DNA from: JAPPHA01 sp963664045
Lineage (GTDB): Bacteria > Pseudomonadota > Alphaproteobacteria > Rhodobacterales > Rhodobacteraceae
NCBI GenBank assembly: GCA_963664045.2
Contig: CAXXGT010000012.1
Coordinates: 186,001-250,000 of the forward strand
DNA length: 64,000 bases
Direction: 5' to 3'
Below, piece after piece: positions 8,679 to 16,912 of the stretch. The notes under the pieces were generated by a model. The model saw nothing but the letters and a program-made list of their open reading frames with translations, did no database searches and was not told where the DNA came from. Positions within the stretch are counted from its first letter, which is position 1. Each line of letters begins with the position of its first letter. Position numbers and translations under genes: made by a program.

Positions 8679-9526
8679 CGAAGTTTCCGCGCAATCGTTT
8701 CGTGGAGTTCGCTGTCGACTTCCGGAGATACGCCAAACCAGCGCTCGAATCCCGGTGCTGCCTGGTGGAGCAGCATTCCGAGACCGGTCACGATCCTGTT
8801 CCCGTTCCTTTCGGCGGCTTTGAGGAATCCTGTCTTCAACGGATTGTAAACGATATCGACCACAGTCGCCGATCGCATTCCGGGTTCGAAATCGACATCG
8901 AGATCCGGCTGGCCTTTCATTCCGAGCGACGTCGTGTTGACGATCATCGTCGCTTTTCTGCCGATTCCTGGCAGTTCGCCTGGACCGGCGACTTCGAGCC
9001 TGCTTCCAAAATGCCCGCGCAGGGTCTCAGCTTTTGAGATCGTTCGGTTGACGATGAAAATTCTCGGCACCTTTTCGGCCAACAGGGACCAGACGACAGC
9101 CCGGGCGGCACCTCCTGCTCCCAAGACAACGACGGGCCCGTCATGGCCTTTCCAGTCCGGTGCCGCGAACTTTACGAGCCTTGCGAATCCAGCGACATCG
9201 GTGTTGTCGGCATGGGTTGTTCCATCCCCCCTGAATGTCAGTGTATTCGCTGCACCCGTGTCCCTGGCAGCAGGCGTGATCTCGGCCGCATGCTCAAGGA
9301 CTCTCTCCTTGAATGGAATCGTCACGTTGACGCCGGCAAATCCCTTTTCGCGCAGAGCCGAAAATTCCCTGTCAAAGTCTTCTGGCTTTATCCCGAGCGC
9401 GACATAGCTGCCCGACAGTCGATACTTTCCCAGCCAGAATCCGTGAATGGACGGCGACAGGCTATGGCTGATGGGCCAGCCGACAACTCCGGCCCGCGTA
9501 TGGCGGGATTCGTCCCGGGCCGTCAT
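8675..9526 (-). CDS. aroE: AroE, shikimate dehydrogenase
   Basis: A 283-residue NADPH-dependent shikimate dehydrogenase of the aromatic amino-acid pathway. Visible are the substrate-binding SHSLSPSIHG near the N-terminus, the NVTIPFKE segment with the catalytic Lys, and the Rossmann motif VLGAGGAARA. I chose ATG 9526 because it overlaps the maf stop (ATGA); a longer open frame from 9652 lies inside maf and lacks family similarity. Confidence 0.94.
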   Translation of the reverse strand: MTARDESRHTRAGVVGWPISHSLSPSIHGFWLGKYRLSGSYVALGIKPEDFDREFSALREKGFAGVNVTIPFKERVLEHAAEITPAARDTGAANTLTFRGDGTTHADNTDVAGFARLVKFAAPDWKGHDGPVVVLGAGGAARAVVWSLLAEKVPRIFIVNRTISKAETLRGHFGSRLEVAGPGELPGIGRKATMIVNTTSLGMKGQPDLDVDFEPGMRSATVVDIVYNPLKTGFLKAAERNGNRIVTGLGMLLHQAAPGFERWFGVSPEVDSELHETIARKLR

Positions 9527-10125
9527 CGAGGCAGGACTCCGCGAACCCTGAGGTACTCCAGGAGTTCGATCAATGGCATCCCCATGATCGCGAAAAAGTC
9601 GCCCCTGATCCGCGCCATGAGTTGCACGCCGTCTTCTTCGAGCCGGTAGCACCCAACGGAGTCCTTTATCCGCGGCCAGTTTCGGGCCAGGTAGGATTCA
9701 AGAAACGAGTCCGAAAAGTCCCGCATGACGAGTTCGGCGCGACTGACTGCGTGCCACGTGCGCGCTCCACCAATGACGGCGACGGCAGCCGAAACCAGGC
9801 TGTGTGACCGACCCCGCAACTCAATTAGGATATTTCTCGCTTCGTCGATGCTGCCGGCCTTGTGAAACACGCGGCCACCCGACCAGAGAACCTGATCACA
9901 CCCGACAACAACATGTTCGGGCTCCCGCGACCCGACCCTGAGTGCTTTCATTTCCGCAAGGCAGACGGCGATGTCTTCCGGCTTCGCCTGGTCGCGAACA
10001 AGTGACTCCGTGACCATGGCCTCGTCGATACCAGGAACCTTGACATCGACGTCAACACCTGATCGCTCGAGAAGACCCTTGCGTGTCGTGGACCCGGATG
10101 CAAGGACGACTGTTGGTTGGTTCAT
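9523..10125 (-). CDS. maf: Maf-family nucleoside triphosphate pyrophosphatase
   Basis: A 200-residue Maf/YhdE/YceF-type pyrophosphatase that hydrolyses non-canonical or modified NTPs to NMPs. The ASGSTTRKGLLERSG N-terminus is the family signature, with VVGCDQVLW (catalytic Asp) and KDSVGCYRLEEDG further on. It is the first gene of the minus-strand group facing away from the presumed origin. In Caulobacter and relatives maf also lies close to the origin. Exact nucleotide specificity cannot be read. Confidence 0.9.
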   Translation of the reverse strand: MNQPTVVLASGSTTRKGLLERSGVDVDVKVPGIDEAMVTESLVRDQAKPEDIAVCLAEMKALRVGSREPEHVVVGCDQVLWSGGRVFHKAGSIDEARNILIELRGRSHSLVSAAVAVIGGARTWHAVSRAELVMRDFSDSFLESYLARNWPRIKDSVGCYRLEEDGVQLMARIRGDFFAIMGMPLIELLEYLRVRGVLPR

Positions 10126-10610
10126 CGTCGATCCTTTAGTTGATCCTCCGGCTGGTCACCGCGAAATACATTCTCGAGCAGCACCTGACAAATTGCACAT
10201 GTTACCGTGCACGACTCTGTGGATACTGTTTCGCGAAACCTGCGAATAAGTCTGCTTTTTCCACAGTTTTCGAAAACTGGTTCGGATTTTCCGCCATGGT
10301 GCACATGATTTCCCCGAGTATTTCCCTGTGGAAAAAGTTTTCAACAGGTGTGAATAACGGGGAAATTCTGAATCTCTCCTCAAGATCCGTCGACCAGACC
10401 GAGATCAATTTCCCTTTCAACCCTCGGGATTATATGACTTAATTCAGAAATCCGCCGGATGCACAAGGAATTCCGCTCTCTGCCTCCTGTTCGACGAACT
10501 GTTGACAGTTCAGTAATTCATATTTTCCACAACCCCTACTACAACTACATTATATATATAAAATTATTGAAATGATTTTGTTACACCGCTGAGAAACGGA
10601 TTAAAACGCC
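10126..10610. other. Candidate chromosomal replication origin (oriC)
   Basis: A 485-bp gene-free stretch between maf and hemJ. DnaA-box-like nonamers on either strand: 10218-10226 (minus, GTATCCACA), 10257-10265 (plus, TTTTCCACA), 10327-10335 (minus, TTTTCCACA), 10349-10357 (minus, TTATTCACA), 10523-10531 (plus, TTTTCCACA) and a weaker one at 10338-10346 (TTTTCAACA). A very AT-rich tract, about 10540-10585, contains an alternating TA run and could be the unwinding element. In Caulobacter and Rickettsia the origin lies between hemE and the maf/aroE-side genes, so the flanking genes fit. Function is inferred; no cumulative skew could be computed. Confidence 0.8.
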
Positions 10611-11054
10611 ATGCTGAGTTCACTGTACCCCTGGTTGAAGGCATTTCACATCGTATCGGTAATTTCCTGGATGGCAGGCCTCTTGTACCTCCCCCGACTT
10701 TTCGTCAACCACGCCGAGTCCGCTCCCCCTGGAAGCGAACTTTCCTCGGTATTCACGGGAATGGAGCGCCGGCTCCTGAAGCGCATCATGAATCCGGCGA
10801 TGATTGCCACCTGGGCACTCGGACTGGCGCTTTTCGCGTCAGCGGGATCGGGTGCCATCCATTCAGTGTGGATGTGGGCCAAGATCGTCATGGTCATTTG
10901 CCTGACCTGGTACCATGTCTGGCTGGCGCAACGACTCCGTGATTTTGCGGCCGACAGGAATCGGATTTCGGCGCGAAGATTCCGTTTCATGAACGAAGTT
11001 CCGGCCGTCCTGATGGTCATCATCGTCATTCTGGTTGTCGTCAGACCATTTTGA
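10611..11054 (+). CDS. hemJ: HemJ, protoporphyrinogen IX oxidase
   Basis: A 147-residue integral membrane protein with about four hydrophobic segments. The N-terminus WLKAFHIVSVISWMAGL carries the conserved His, followed by LPRLFVNH; YHVWLAQRLRDF and NEVPAVLMV are also typical. HemJ oxidises protoporphyrinogen IX in haem synthesis in most Alphaproteobacteria. In related genomes hemJ is followed by rho; here the following DNA is a degraded mobile island, so the usual order is broken. Confidence 0.9.
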   Translation: MLSSLYPWLKAFHIVSVISWMAGLLYLPRLFVNHAESAPPGSELSSVFTGMERRLLKRIMNPAMIATWALGLALFASAGSGAIHSVWMWAKIVMVICLTWYHVWLAQRLRDFAADRNRISARRFRFMNEVPAVLMVIIVILVVVRPF

Positions 11055-11299
11055 AATGACCGTAGTTCCTCAAGTTGTCTGATAGCGTCACGATCTGGCC
11101 GATCGGTGACTGCGGACAGGGACGTGAGATCTCCAGGAAATCTGCCGTCAAAACTGGCAGGATGCCAGGAAGCCTCGCACGGCATTCAAGCGGTGCCGCC
11201 AGACCGCGGACTTCACGCGGGCGGAACGGTCAGGGGGAGTTGTCAAAAAACTGTTGCATCCGCACATTGACGCCTGCTCCGATCGTCTGGAAAAGTTCC

Positions 11300-11470
11300 A
11301 TGGTCAGGATGGCAATCAACGGTCTCGGCCGAATGGGAAAACTGGTGTTACGGAATCTCATCGACACCAGTGCGGGAGGCGATGCGGTTCTTGTCAATAA
11401 CCGGCTTGCCCGCCGGAAAACCATGCTGCGCTCAATCTCGTTCATGGCACTCTGGGTCATCTTCTACGAT
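11300..11470 (+). pseudogene. Remnant of a glyceraldehyde-3-phosphate dehydrogenase gene (ArsJ-partner type)
   Basis: From ATG 11300 the frame reads MVRMAINGLGRMGKLVLRN, the classic GAPDH NAD-binding start, and stays GAPDH-like to about VLVNN (11401). After a frame change the similarity resumes as PENHAALNLVHGTLGH (about 11416-11463), matching the family's stretch ending in SVHG-x-W. The remaining two-thirds of the gene, including the catalytic Cys, is absent. With an ArsJ-like remnant on the far side of the insertion sequences, this is best read as the first gene of a GAPDH-arsJ arsenate module (1-arseno-3-phosphoglycerate formation and efflux). It is certainly non-functional. Confidence 0.7.
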
Positions 11471-11774
11471 GCAACTCAGAACAACGTGCCGAGGCTCCCC
11501 GGGTTTGCCGTCAGACCATTGTCCGAGATCGTCCTCCTCGCCGCCACTTGGTCCGGTTTTCTGACGTTGGTTCCTTTCGCCGTGGCAGCCACATGCTTTG
11601 AACGAAGGCCGCTCACGCGGCCAGTTGTGATGCTTCCCCGGTTTCCCTTTTTTGGATCGCGGCTTCATTTTCTGTGTTGATACGCAGGTTGTGGGTTTCC
11701 CATGACCTCGGGTTGGTGCTCAATCTCCCCGGTGCCCCGGATGTTCGGGGCCATTTCGAACAAGGGAGATGAGC

Positions 11775-11978
11775 ATGAAAGCCACGATATCGCCAGCCCG
11801 CAGGAAGATGATCGAGGTGATGACCTTGAAAGGTCTGTCGCCGGGTACGCAGGACAATTACCAGCGCAGCGTCAGCACCCTCGCGCGCCATTACGCTCGG
11901 GCACCGCAGGACCTGTCTGCCGACGAGATCGGTGCCTGGGTGATCGCCCGGATCGATCGGGGGCTGTGTCCACGCACC
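11775..11978 (+). pseudogene. Tyrosine recombinase, N-terminal part (interrupted)
   Basis: The start MKATISPARRKMIEVMTLKGLSPGT and the following SAM-like core-binding segment match the phage-integrase N-terminal domain common in IS91-associated recombinases. ATG 11775 has AGGGAG at good spacing. The gene is interrupted after codons reading DRGLCPRT by the insertion at 11979, where a short foreign tail reaches a stop at 12014. Joining this part to the piece from 14402 after removing one 8-bp duplication restores one open frame across the junction. Confidence 0.85.
11971..11978. repeat. Target-site duplication, left copy (CACGCACC)
   Basis: CACGCACC immediately precedes the left inverted repeat of the nested insertion sequence; an identical copy follows its right end at 14394-14401. 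Confidence 0.85.
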
Positions 11979-14393
11979 CTGCCCATGGGACACATTTCGT
12001 GCTCGACTTGCTGATTCCGTTGTGCTAACGGGAGGGTATGGATGGGTTTGTTTCGATACCCCGTGCCCTGTCTTCGCCGGAGGGCCTGAAGCGGCTGTCG
12101 GCGATTCTGTCTGGTTCCGGCGGTTCCTCGCGTGCCGAGATTGGCCGCAGGGTCTGCCGAGCGTTCGGCTTTGTTGATCCTTCTGGCGCGCCCAAGGTCA
12201 CCGGTTGCCTCGCTGTGCTTCGCCGTCTTGAACGGGACGGGAAGATCGCGCTTCCTGCGCCGCGGCGCGGCGGGGGTCGTGGCAGGGTTGCGCGTCTGCG
12301 GGAGGCGGTTCCGGCTCCTGAGGGTCTTCCGGCCTTTGCCGGCGCGATCGCGGGTCTTGAGCTTGTCCGTGTCACCTGTCCGGCTCTTCGCCTGGTGTTC
12401 AACGAGCTGATGGCAAGCGAGCATCCCCGCAGTGCGCGGCTTCACGTTGGTCGTCAGCTTCGCTATCTGGTCGGCTCGCCACATGGCTGGCTCGGTGGTC
12501 TTCTCTTTGCCCCGGCGACGCGGGCGCTTGCGGCGCGGGATGCCTGGCTTGGCTGGGATGATGCGCACCGTGAGCGTCATCTTGAGCGGGTGATCGGTTT
12601 GGTGCGGTTTCTGATCCGTCCGTCGGTTTCCGTCCGTTACCTTGCATCGCGTGTTCTGGGCATGGCGGCGCGGCGGGTGGGCGAGGACTTCGCGGCGGTT
12701 TACGGTATCCGTCCGGTTCTGGCCGAGACCTTTGTTGCACCGGAATACCAGGGCAGCTGTTTCCTGGCGGCGGGCTGGCGCTGTGTCGGCCACACCTCGG
12801 GTCGCCGCCTTCGTGACGGGGTTGCGGAACCGGCGAAACGCATCCTGGTCCGGCCACTGGCGGCGGACTGGGACGCGCGCCTGGGAGCGCGGCGAGTGCT
12901 GAAGCCCGGGGACGGCCTTGACAGCGCGCGCTGGGCGGAGAACGAATTCGGTGCGGCGGCGTTGGGTGATGCCCGGCTGACGCAGCGCCTGGTCCGGAGC
13001 GCGGAGATCCAGGCCCGGTCGCCGACGCGGACATTCTTCGCGGCGGCGGCCGGCTGCGAGGCGACGGTAAAGGGGTACTACAGGATGATCGAGTATCCGG
13101 ATTACGACGCGGTCTCTGCCTCCACCATCATCGCGGCCCATCGCCAACGGACGCTGCGGCGGATGCAGGGGCAGCGGCTGTCGCTCCTGGTCCAGGACGG
13201 CACCGACCTGAACTTCGCGACCCACCACGGCTGCGCAGGCCTCGGGACGATCAGCCGCAACAAGGGCTCTTCGGGGACGGCGGGCCTGCACCTGCACACG
13301 ACCTTCGCCGTGAGCGGCGACGGGGTTCCGCTGGGCGTTGTCAATCTCGAGTTCGACGCGCCGGACGCCGCCGCCGCACAGGAGCGTCCGGTGGAGGAGC
13401 GCACGACCGGGCGGTGGCTGCGCGGCCTGCGTCACAGCGTTGCGGCGGTGAAGGAACTCGACGGGGGGAAGGCCGTCGCGGTGATGGACCGCGAAGGGGA
13501 CATGTTCGACGTGTTCCACGCACACCGTGCGGCGGGCTGTCGCCGCCTGTCGCTGCTGGTGCGGGCGCAATACGATCGCAGCTTCGGGCGCGGTCGGCCA
13601 AAGCTGTTCGCGCAGGTGCGCGCGGCCCCGGAGTCCGGGCAGTTCACCATGACGGTGAAGCGGCAGTCGGCACGCAATTCTGCGCGCGGACAGAAGGCCT
13701 TCACCGGGCGAGCCCGGCGCACGGCCCGGGTGAGCCTGCGCTGGCTGGAGCTGGCGGTGCCGCCCCCGGCGAAGGAGAAGGCGCGCTTCGGCCCGGAACC
13801 ACTGCCACTGACCGCGGTCCATGTCGGGGAGGTGGATGTCCCCGACGACGTGGAGCCGGTTTCGTGGATCCTGCTCACGACACTGCCGGTCACCGGCCTG
13901 CACCAGGCGCGCGAAGTGGTGCGGCTCTACGGCCTGAGGTGGCGGATCGAGGATTGGCACCGGATCCTGAAATCGGGATGCAAGGTGGAGACGATCGCCC
14001 ATCGCACGGGCCCGCGCATCGAACGGGCGGTGGCGATCAACGCGGTGATCGCCTGGCGCATCGCCACCCTCACCCACCTGGCCCGAACCGAACCGGAGCT
14101 TCCCGCCACAACCGCATTCACCGATATCGAACTGGCACTGCTCGAGGACTTCTCGAGCGTGCGGAAGCTGCCGCCGCCCGGGGACCTCGGGCGGGCATTC
14201 CGCCTCGTTGCGACAATGGGCGGCTACCTGAACCGCAAGAACGACGGGCCGCCCGGCGCGGAGATCGCCTGGAACGGCCAGGCCGCGCTGTCGTTCACCG
14301 CGTGGATGCTCGGGCACAGCATCGATGTCGGGGAAACCAGCGCAGTGCGGAAACACATTAGCTAGCCAGACAGCATTTGTGGGTAATGGGCAG
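11979..14393 (+). mobile_element. Nested IS4/Tn5-type insertion sequence with DruA-fused transposase (2415 bp)
   Basis: The left end begins CTGCCCAT and the right end finishes ATGGGCAG, giving 8 perfectly inverted terminal bases followed by weaker similarity (CACA blocks) over about 25 bp. The element is flanked by the 8-bp duplication CACGCACC and carries one gene, the 775-residue transposase. Excision in silico restores the recombinase frame, so the boundaries are well supported. An 8-bp duplication is slightly short for the IS4 superfamily (Tn5 makes 9). Confidence 0.88.
12038..14365 (+). CDS. DruA-domain / IS4-family DDE transposase fusion
   Basis: 775 residues. Residues about 1-290 resemble the DruA (DUF4338) domain: LGGLLFAPATRALAARD, FLIRPSVSVRYLASRVL, YGIRPVLAETFV and YQGSCFLAAGWR. 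Residues about 298-775 form a Tn5/IS4-type transposase: WAENEFGAAALGDARLTQRL start, first catalytic Asp in VQDGTDLNF (about 386), second in AVMDREGDM (about 482), and the Y-2-R-3-E-6-K signature in YGLRWRIEDWHRILK (about 631). All catalytic residues appear present, so it may be active. The ATG lies only about 2 nt after GGGAGGG, so a different start is possible. DruA is also a component of the Druantia anti-phage system; here it belongs to a transposon. Confidence 0.88.
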   Translation: MDGFVSIPRALSSPEGLKRLSAILSGSGGSSRAEIGRRVCRAFGFVDPSGAPKVTGCLAVLRRLERDGKIALPAPRRGGGRGRVARLREAVPAPEGLPAFAGAIAGLELVRVTCPALRLVFNELMASEHPRSARLHVGRQLRYLVGSPHGWLGGLLFAPATRALAARDAWLGWDDAHRERHLERVIGLVRFLIRPSVSVRYLASRVLGMAARRVGEDFAAVYGIRPVLAETFVAPEYQGSCFLAAGWRCVGHTSGRRLRDGVAEPAKRILVRPLAADWDARLGARRVLKPGDGLDSARWAENEFGAAALGDARLTQRLVRSAEIQARSPTRTFFAAAAGCEATVKGYYRMIEYPDYDAVSASTIIAAHRQRTLRRMQGQRLSLLVQDGTDLNFATHHGCAGLGTISRNKGSSGTAGLHLHTTFAVSGDGVPLGVVNLEFDAPDAAAAQERPVEERTTGRWLRGLRHSVAAVKELDGGKAVAVMDREGDMFDVFHAHRAAGCRRLSLLVRAQYDRSFGRGRPKLFAQVRAAPESGQFTMTVKRQSARNSARGQKAFTGRARRTARVSLRWLELAVPPPAKEKARFGPEPLPLTAVHVGEVDVPDDVEPVSWILLTTLPVTGLHQAREVVRLYGLRWRIEDWHRILKSGCKVETIAHRTGPRIERAVAINAVIAWRIATLTHLARTEPELPATTAFTDIELALLEDFSSVRKLPPPGDLGRAFRLVATMGGYLNRKNDGPPGAEIAWNGQAALSFTAWMLGHSIDVGETSAVRKHIS

Positions 14394-14401
14394 CACGCAC
14401 C
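14394..14401. repeat. Target-site duplication, right copy (CACGCACC)
   Basis: Second copy of the 8-bp duplication, directly after ATGGGCAG at the right end of the nested element. Confidence 0.85.
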
Positions 14402-15055
14402 ACCAATGGCGACGTTTCGGCCCTGCGCCTGTTCTACAGTGACGCGATGGGCCAGCCCGAGAAGGTCGCGGGACTGCATTGCCGCAAGGTCCCCGACCGT
14501 CTGCCACGTTCCATTCCCGAAGCCGATGTCGAACTCCTGATCGCGGGGATCAACGACCTGCGCTATCGCACCGCAACCCTGACCGCCTATGGCGCCGGCC
14601 TGCGGATCTCCGAGGTGGTGGCGCTGCAGGTCGGCGACATCAGGAGCGGGGAAGGACTGCTCCATATCCGTAGCGGCAAGGGCGGCCACGAACGCATGGC
14701 CCATCTGCCCGACCCGGTGCTCCAGACGCTGAGGCGGTACTGGAGAAACACCTGGCCGCGGCCCACGACCTGGCTGTTCTACGGCAAAAGCCCCGACAGG
14801 CCGATCACCGTCGAGAGCTTGCGCACCGCCTTCAACAGGGGCCGCGATCGAGCCGGGCTCGACCGCGGCATCACCTTCCACTGCCTGCGCCACGCGGTCG
14901 CAACCCATGTGCATGAACGCGGGGCGCCGATCAGTGTGGTCCAGGATCTTCTCGGACACAAGTCCCCGGATGCGACACGCGTCTACGCCCGGACCACCGG
15001 GACCATGTTCCGCAAACTCGACCACCCGGTGGCCGGCTTCGCCAGCGCCGTCTGA
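14402..15055 (+). pseudogene. Tyrosine recombinase, catalytic part (separated from its N-terminus)
   Basis: The frame resumes as TNGDVSALRLFYSDAMGQPEK and holds the complete catalytic core: Arg in GAGLRISEVVAL, the HCLRH box, LGHKSPD with the second His, and the nucleophile Tyr in ATRVYAR. An internal ATG at 14447 could still make a 202-residue catalytic fragment without the DNA-binding N-terminus. It ends 3 bp before the HUH transposase GTG, consistent with the paired organisation of these elements. Confidence 0.85.
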
Positions 15056-15058
15056 GCG

Positions 15059-16294
15059 GTGGCCGACAACAGGCCCGGCGTGGCGGACATCTTCCGCCAG
15101 GCCGGGTCCGCATTCCGTGCGCGCTTCGCGGGCGCTCTCGACGCTGTTGCGCTGAAGATCATGGACTGTATCGCGTGCTGCCGGACGGCGGTGCTCGGCG
15201 GCACCGTCTACCAGTGCACCGATTGCGGTCATGTCCATGGCGTCTGGAAGTCCTGCGGCAACCGCCACTGTCCCTCCTGCCAGGGCGCGGCCGCGCACAA
15301 GTGGATGGAGAAACAGGCAGCCTGCATCCTGCCGGTGCCCTGTTTCCACATCGTCTTCACCCTGCCGCGGCCGATCGCCCGGATCGCACTGCAGAACCGC
15401 AAGACGGTGTTCAACATCCTCTTCCGCACCGCCGCCGAGACCCTGAAGACCATCAGCGCCGATCCCCGGCGCTTCGGGGCCAGGATCGGCGGCACCGCGG
15501 TGCTGCACACCTGGAACCAGAAGATGGAATGGCACCCCCACCTGCACTGCCTGGTGCCCAATGGCGGCTTCGACACAACCACCGGGCAGTGGAAGGCCGG
15601 AAGCGACAGCTTCTTCGCACCCGTCAAGGTGCTCGCAAGCTTCTTCCGACGACGCGTCCTCGAGGAACTCGCAAAGGCCCATGCCAGGCAGGAACTGGAG
15701 TTCCATGGCTCAATCGCTCACCTCGCCTGTCCCCGCGCCTTCGCCCGGGTGCTGAAGCAGGCCCGAAAGCTCAACTGGAACGTCCATGCAAGGCCCCCGT
15801 TCAACGGCCCCGCGGCGGTGATCCGGTACCTCTCGCGCTATACACACCGCATCGCAATCTCCGATGCCAGGATCCTGTCCCTCGACGACGACACCGTCAC
15901 CTTCCGCTGCCGCAAGCCGACGGCAAAAGCCGGCGACAGGCCGTCATACGGAACCATGACCCTGAGCGTCGATCAGTTCATACGTCGATTCCTGATGCAT
16001 CGAATCCCGGCAGGCTTCCACCGCATCCGGCACTTCGGCATCCTCGCAAACGCCTGCCGGGCCAGGACCCTCGAGGCCGTACCGGAAGCCGGCCGCCACG
16101 AACCCCCACATGCAGCCGGTGACGAAACCGGAACCGGGGAGACGGACAGGCCGGATGCCCCGGCCTGTCCGAATTGCGGCAAACCCTCCAGGCCCGTCCT
16201 GACCATCCGAAGAAACCCCACCGACCGGGAGGTGGCCAAGGCAATGGAGATCATCCGAAAACGCGGCCCTCCCCGTCCTCACGAAACGACATGA
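15059..16294 (+). CDS. IS91-family transposase (zinc ribbon + HUH nuclease)
   Basis: A 411-residue rolling-circle-type transposase. The N-terminal zinc-binding region has CIACC, QCTDCGHVHG and CGNRHCPSC (about residues 36-80). The HUH-type metal site is WHPHLHCL (about 158-165) and the putative nucleophile Tyr lies in RYLSRYTHR (about 256). Only one obvious Tyr is present in that motif. A C-terminal CPNCGKPSRP pair may bind another zinc. The start is a GTG at 15059, 3 bp after the recombinase stop. The gene appears intact. Confidence 0.9.
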   Translation: MADNRPGVADIFRQAGSAFRARFAGALDAVALKIMDCIACCRTAVLGGTVYQCTDCGHVHGVWKSCGNRHCPSCQGAAAHKWMEKQAACILPVPCFHIVFTLPRPIARIALQNRKTVFNILFRTAAETLKTISADPRRFGARIGGTAVLHTWNQKMEWHPHLHCLVPNGGFDTTTGQWKAGSDSFFAPVKVLASFFRRRVLEELAKAHARQELEFHGSIAHLACPRAFARVLKQARKLNWNVHARPPFNGPAAVIRYLSRYTHRIAISDARILSLDDDTVTFRCRKPTAKAGDRPSYGTMTLSVDQFIRRFLMHRIPAGFHRIRHFGILANACRARTLEAVPEAGRHEPPHAAGDETGTGETDRPDAPACPNCGKPSRPVLTIRRNPTDREVAKAMEIIRKRGPPRPHETT

Positions 16295-16579
16295 AGACAA
16301 CGCCAGAAAGCATGCAGAATATCCAGCGGCCCCGGGACCGCCACGGGCCCGCTCGTGCCCGTCGCGCCGAACCGACCCAAACGGCGCGAAATGTCGCCGT
16401 CTCCGGACCCGATACTTCCACCGGAGACGGACCAGACAGGCCAGACGCTCAGTTCGGGACATGCGGTCCCCGAAGATCCCCCGCATCAAACGGGATCAAC
16501 CGGCCAGGCTGAAAACCCCGAATCAACTTTCTACAAGAGGCCAGGGTCGCGCCAGGCGCGGCTTCGTTCAAACCGGCTT

Positions 16580-16603
16580 AGTGTCGGCGTTTCAGCCAAC
16601 ACT
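16580..16603. other. Hairpin at the presumed oriIS end of the IS91-type element
   Basis: An imperfect inverted repeat, AGTGT-C-GGC ... GCC-A-ACACT with a 6-nt loop, lies 3 nt before CAAG (16607-16610). A hairpin near the end followed by a CAAG or GAAC target is the known layout of IS91 origin ends. The stretch from the transposase stop (16295) to here has no gene. Confidence 0.55.
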
Positions 16604-16610
16604 AACCAAG

Positions 16611-16912
16611 ATATTTTGATCGGTGCTCCAGTCGACTGTTTCACGTTGACGCTTGTTGCGGGACTCATGGTCTTCGGTGCTGTCTTTGCGATCAACAGCG
16701 CTATCCACTCGTGCCTGATCGTCGCGGTCATCGAAACCGAGCGCGTCACGCCGGATGTCGGCTTCTGATACATGGTGAACGCTGCGGGGTGCTTCGAGGG
16801 GACTTTGTTCTCGGGCCTCAGCTACCAGATTGGCGGCTTGCCGAATTGCTTGGCGACTGCGGGTACGATGGCCGGTCTCAGCTTCCTTTTGGTACGCGGG
16901 CTATCCGGGTGA
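16611..16912 (+). pseudogene. Remnant of an ArsJ-like MFS efflux gene (C-terminal part, in-frame stop)
   Basis: The frame reads VAGLMVFGAVFAINSAIHS, then ETERVTPDVGF, a TGA at 16766-16768, then YMVNAAG, GTLFSGLSYQIGGLP and TAGTMAGLSFLL, ending at 16912. This matches the last transmembrane part of ArsJ-type organoarsenical exporters, where the stop replaces an aromatic residue of the FYYMANA box. The first three-quarters of the gene is missing. With the GAPDH remnant at 11300 in the same orientation, it marks a destroyed arsenate module. Confidence 0.7.

Larger units (their letters stand above)
11471..16606 (+). mobile_element. IS91-type element (tyrosine recombinase + HUH transposase) carrying a nested insertion
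   Basis: An IS91-family unit: a tyrosine recombinase gene (split) followed directly by a zinc-ribbon/HUH transposase. The right end is placed after a hairpin (16580-16603) and immediately before CAAG at 16607-16610; IS91 elements are known to insert next to CAAG or GAAC at the origin end. The right flank is then ArsJ-like. The left end cannot be seen; I place it where GAPDH similarity stops. Bases 11471-11774 show no recognisable gene. A nested IS occupies 11979-14393. Confidence 0.6.

Noticed and set aside
12038..14365. A Druantia defence system
   Set aside because: The DruA-like domain is fused to a transposase inside a defined insertion sequence, and no DruB-E or large helicase gene is present.
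11891..15706. A 1271-codon open frame on the minus strand across the nested insertion sequence and the recombinase
   Set aside because: It runs antisense through two transposition genes with clear catalytic motifs, spans an insertion junction and has low-complexity Arg/Gly/Ala-rich content. It is a GC-rich shadow frame.
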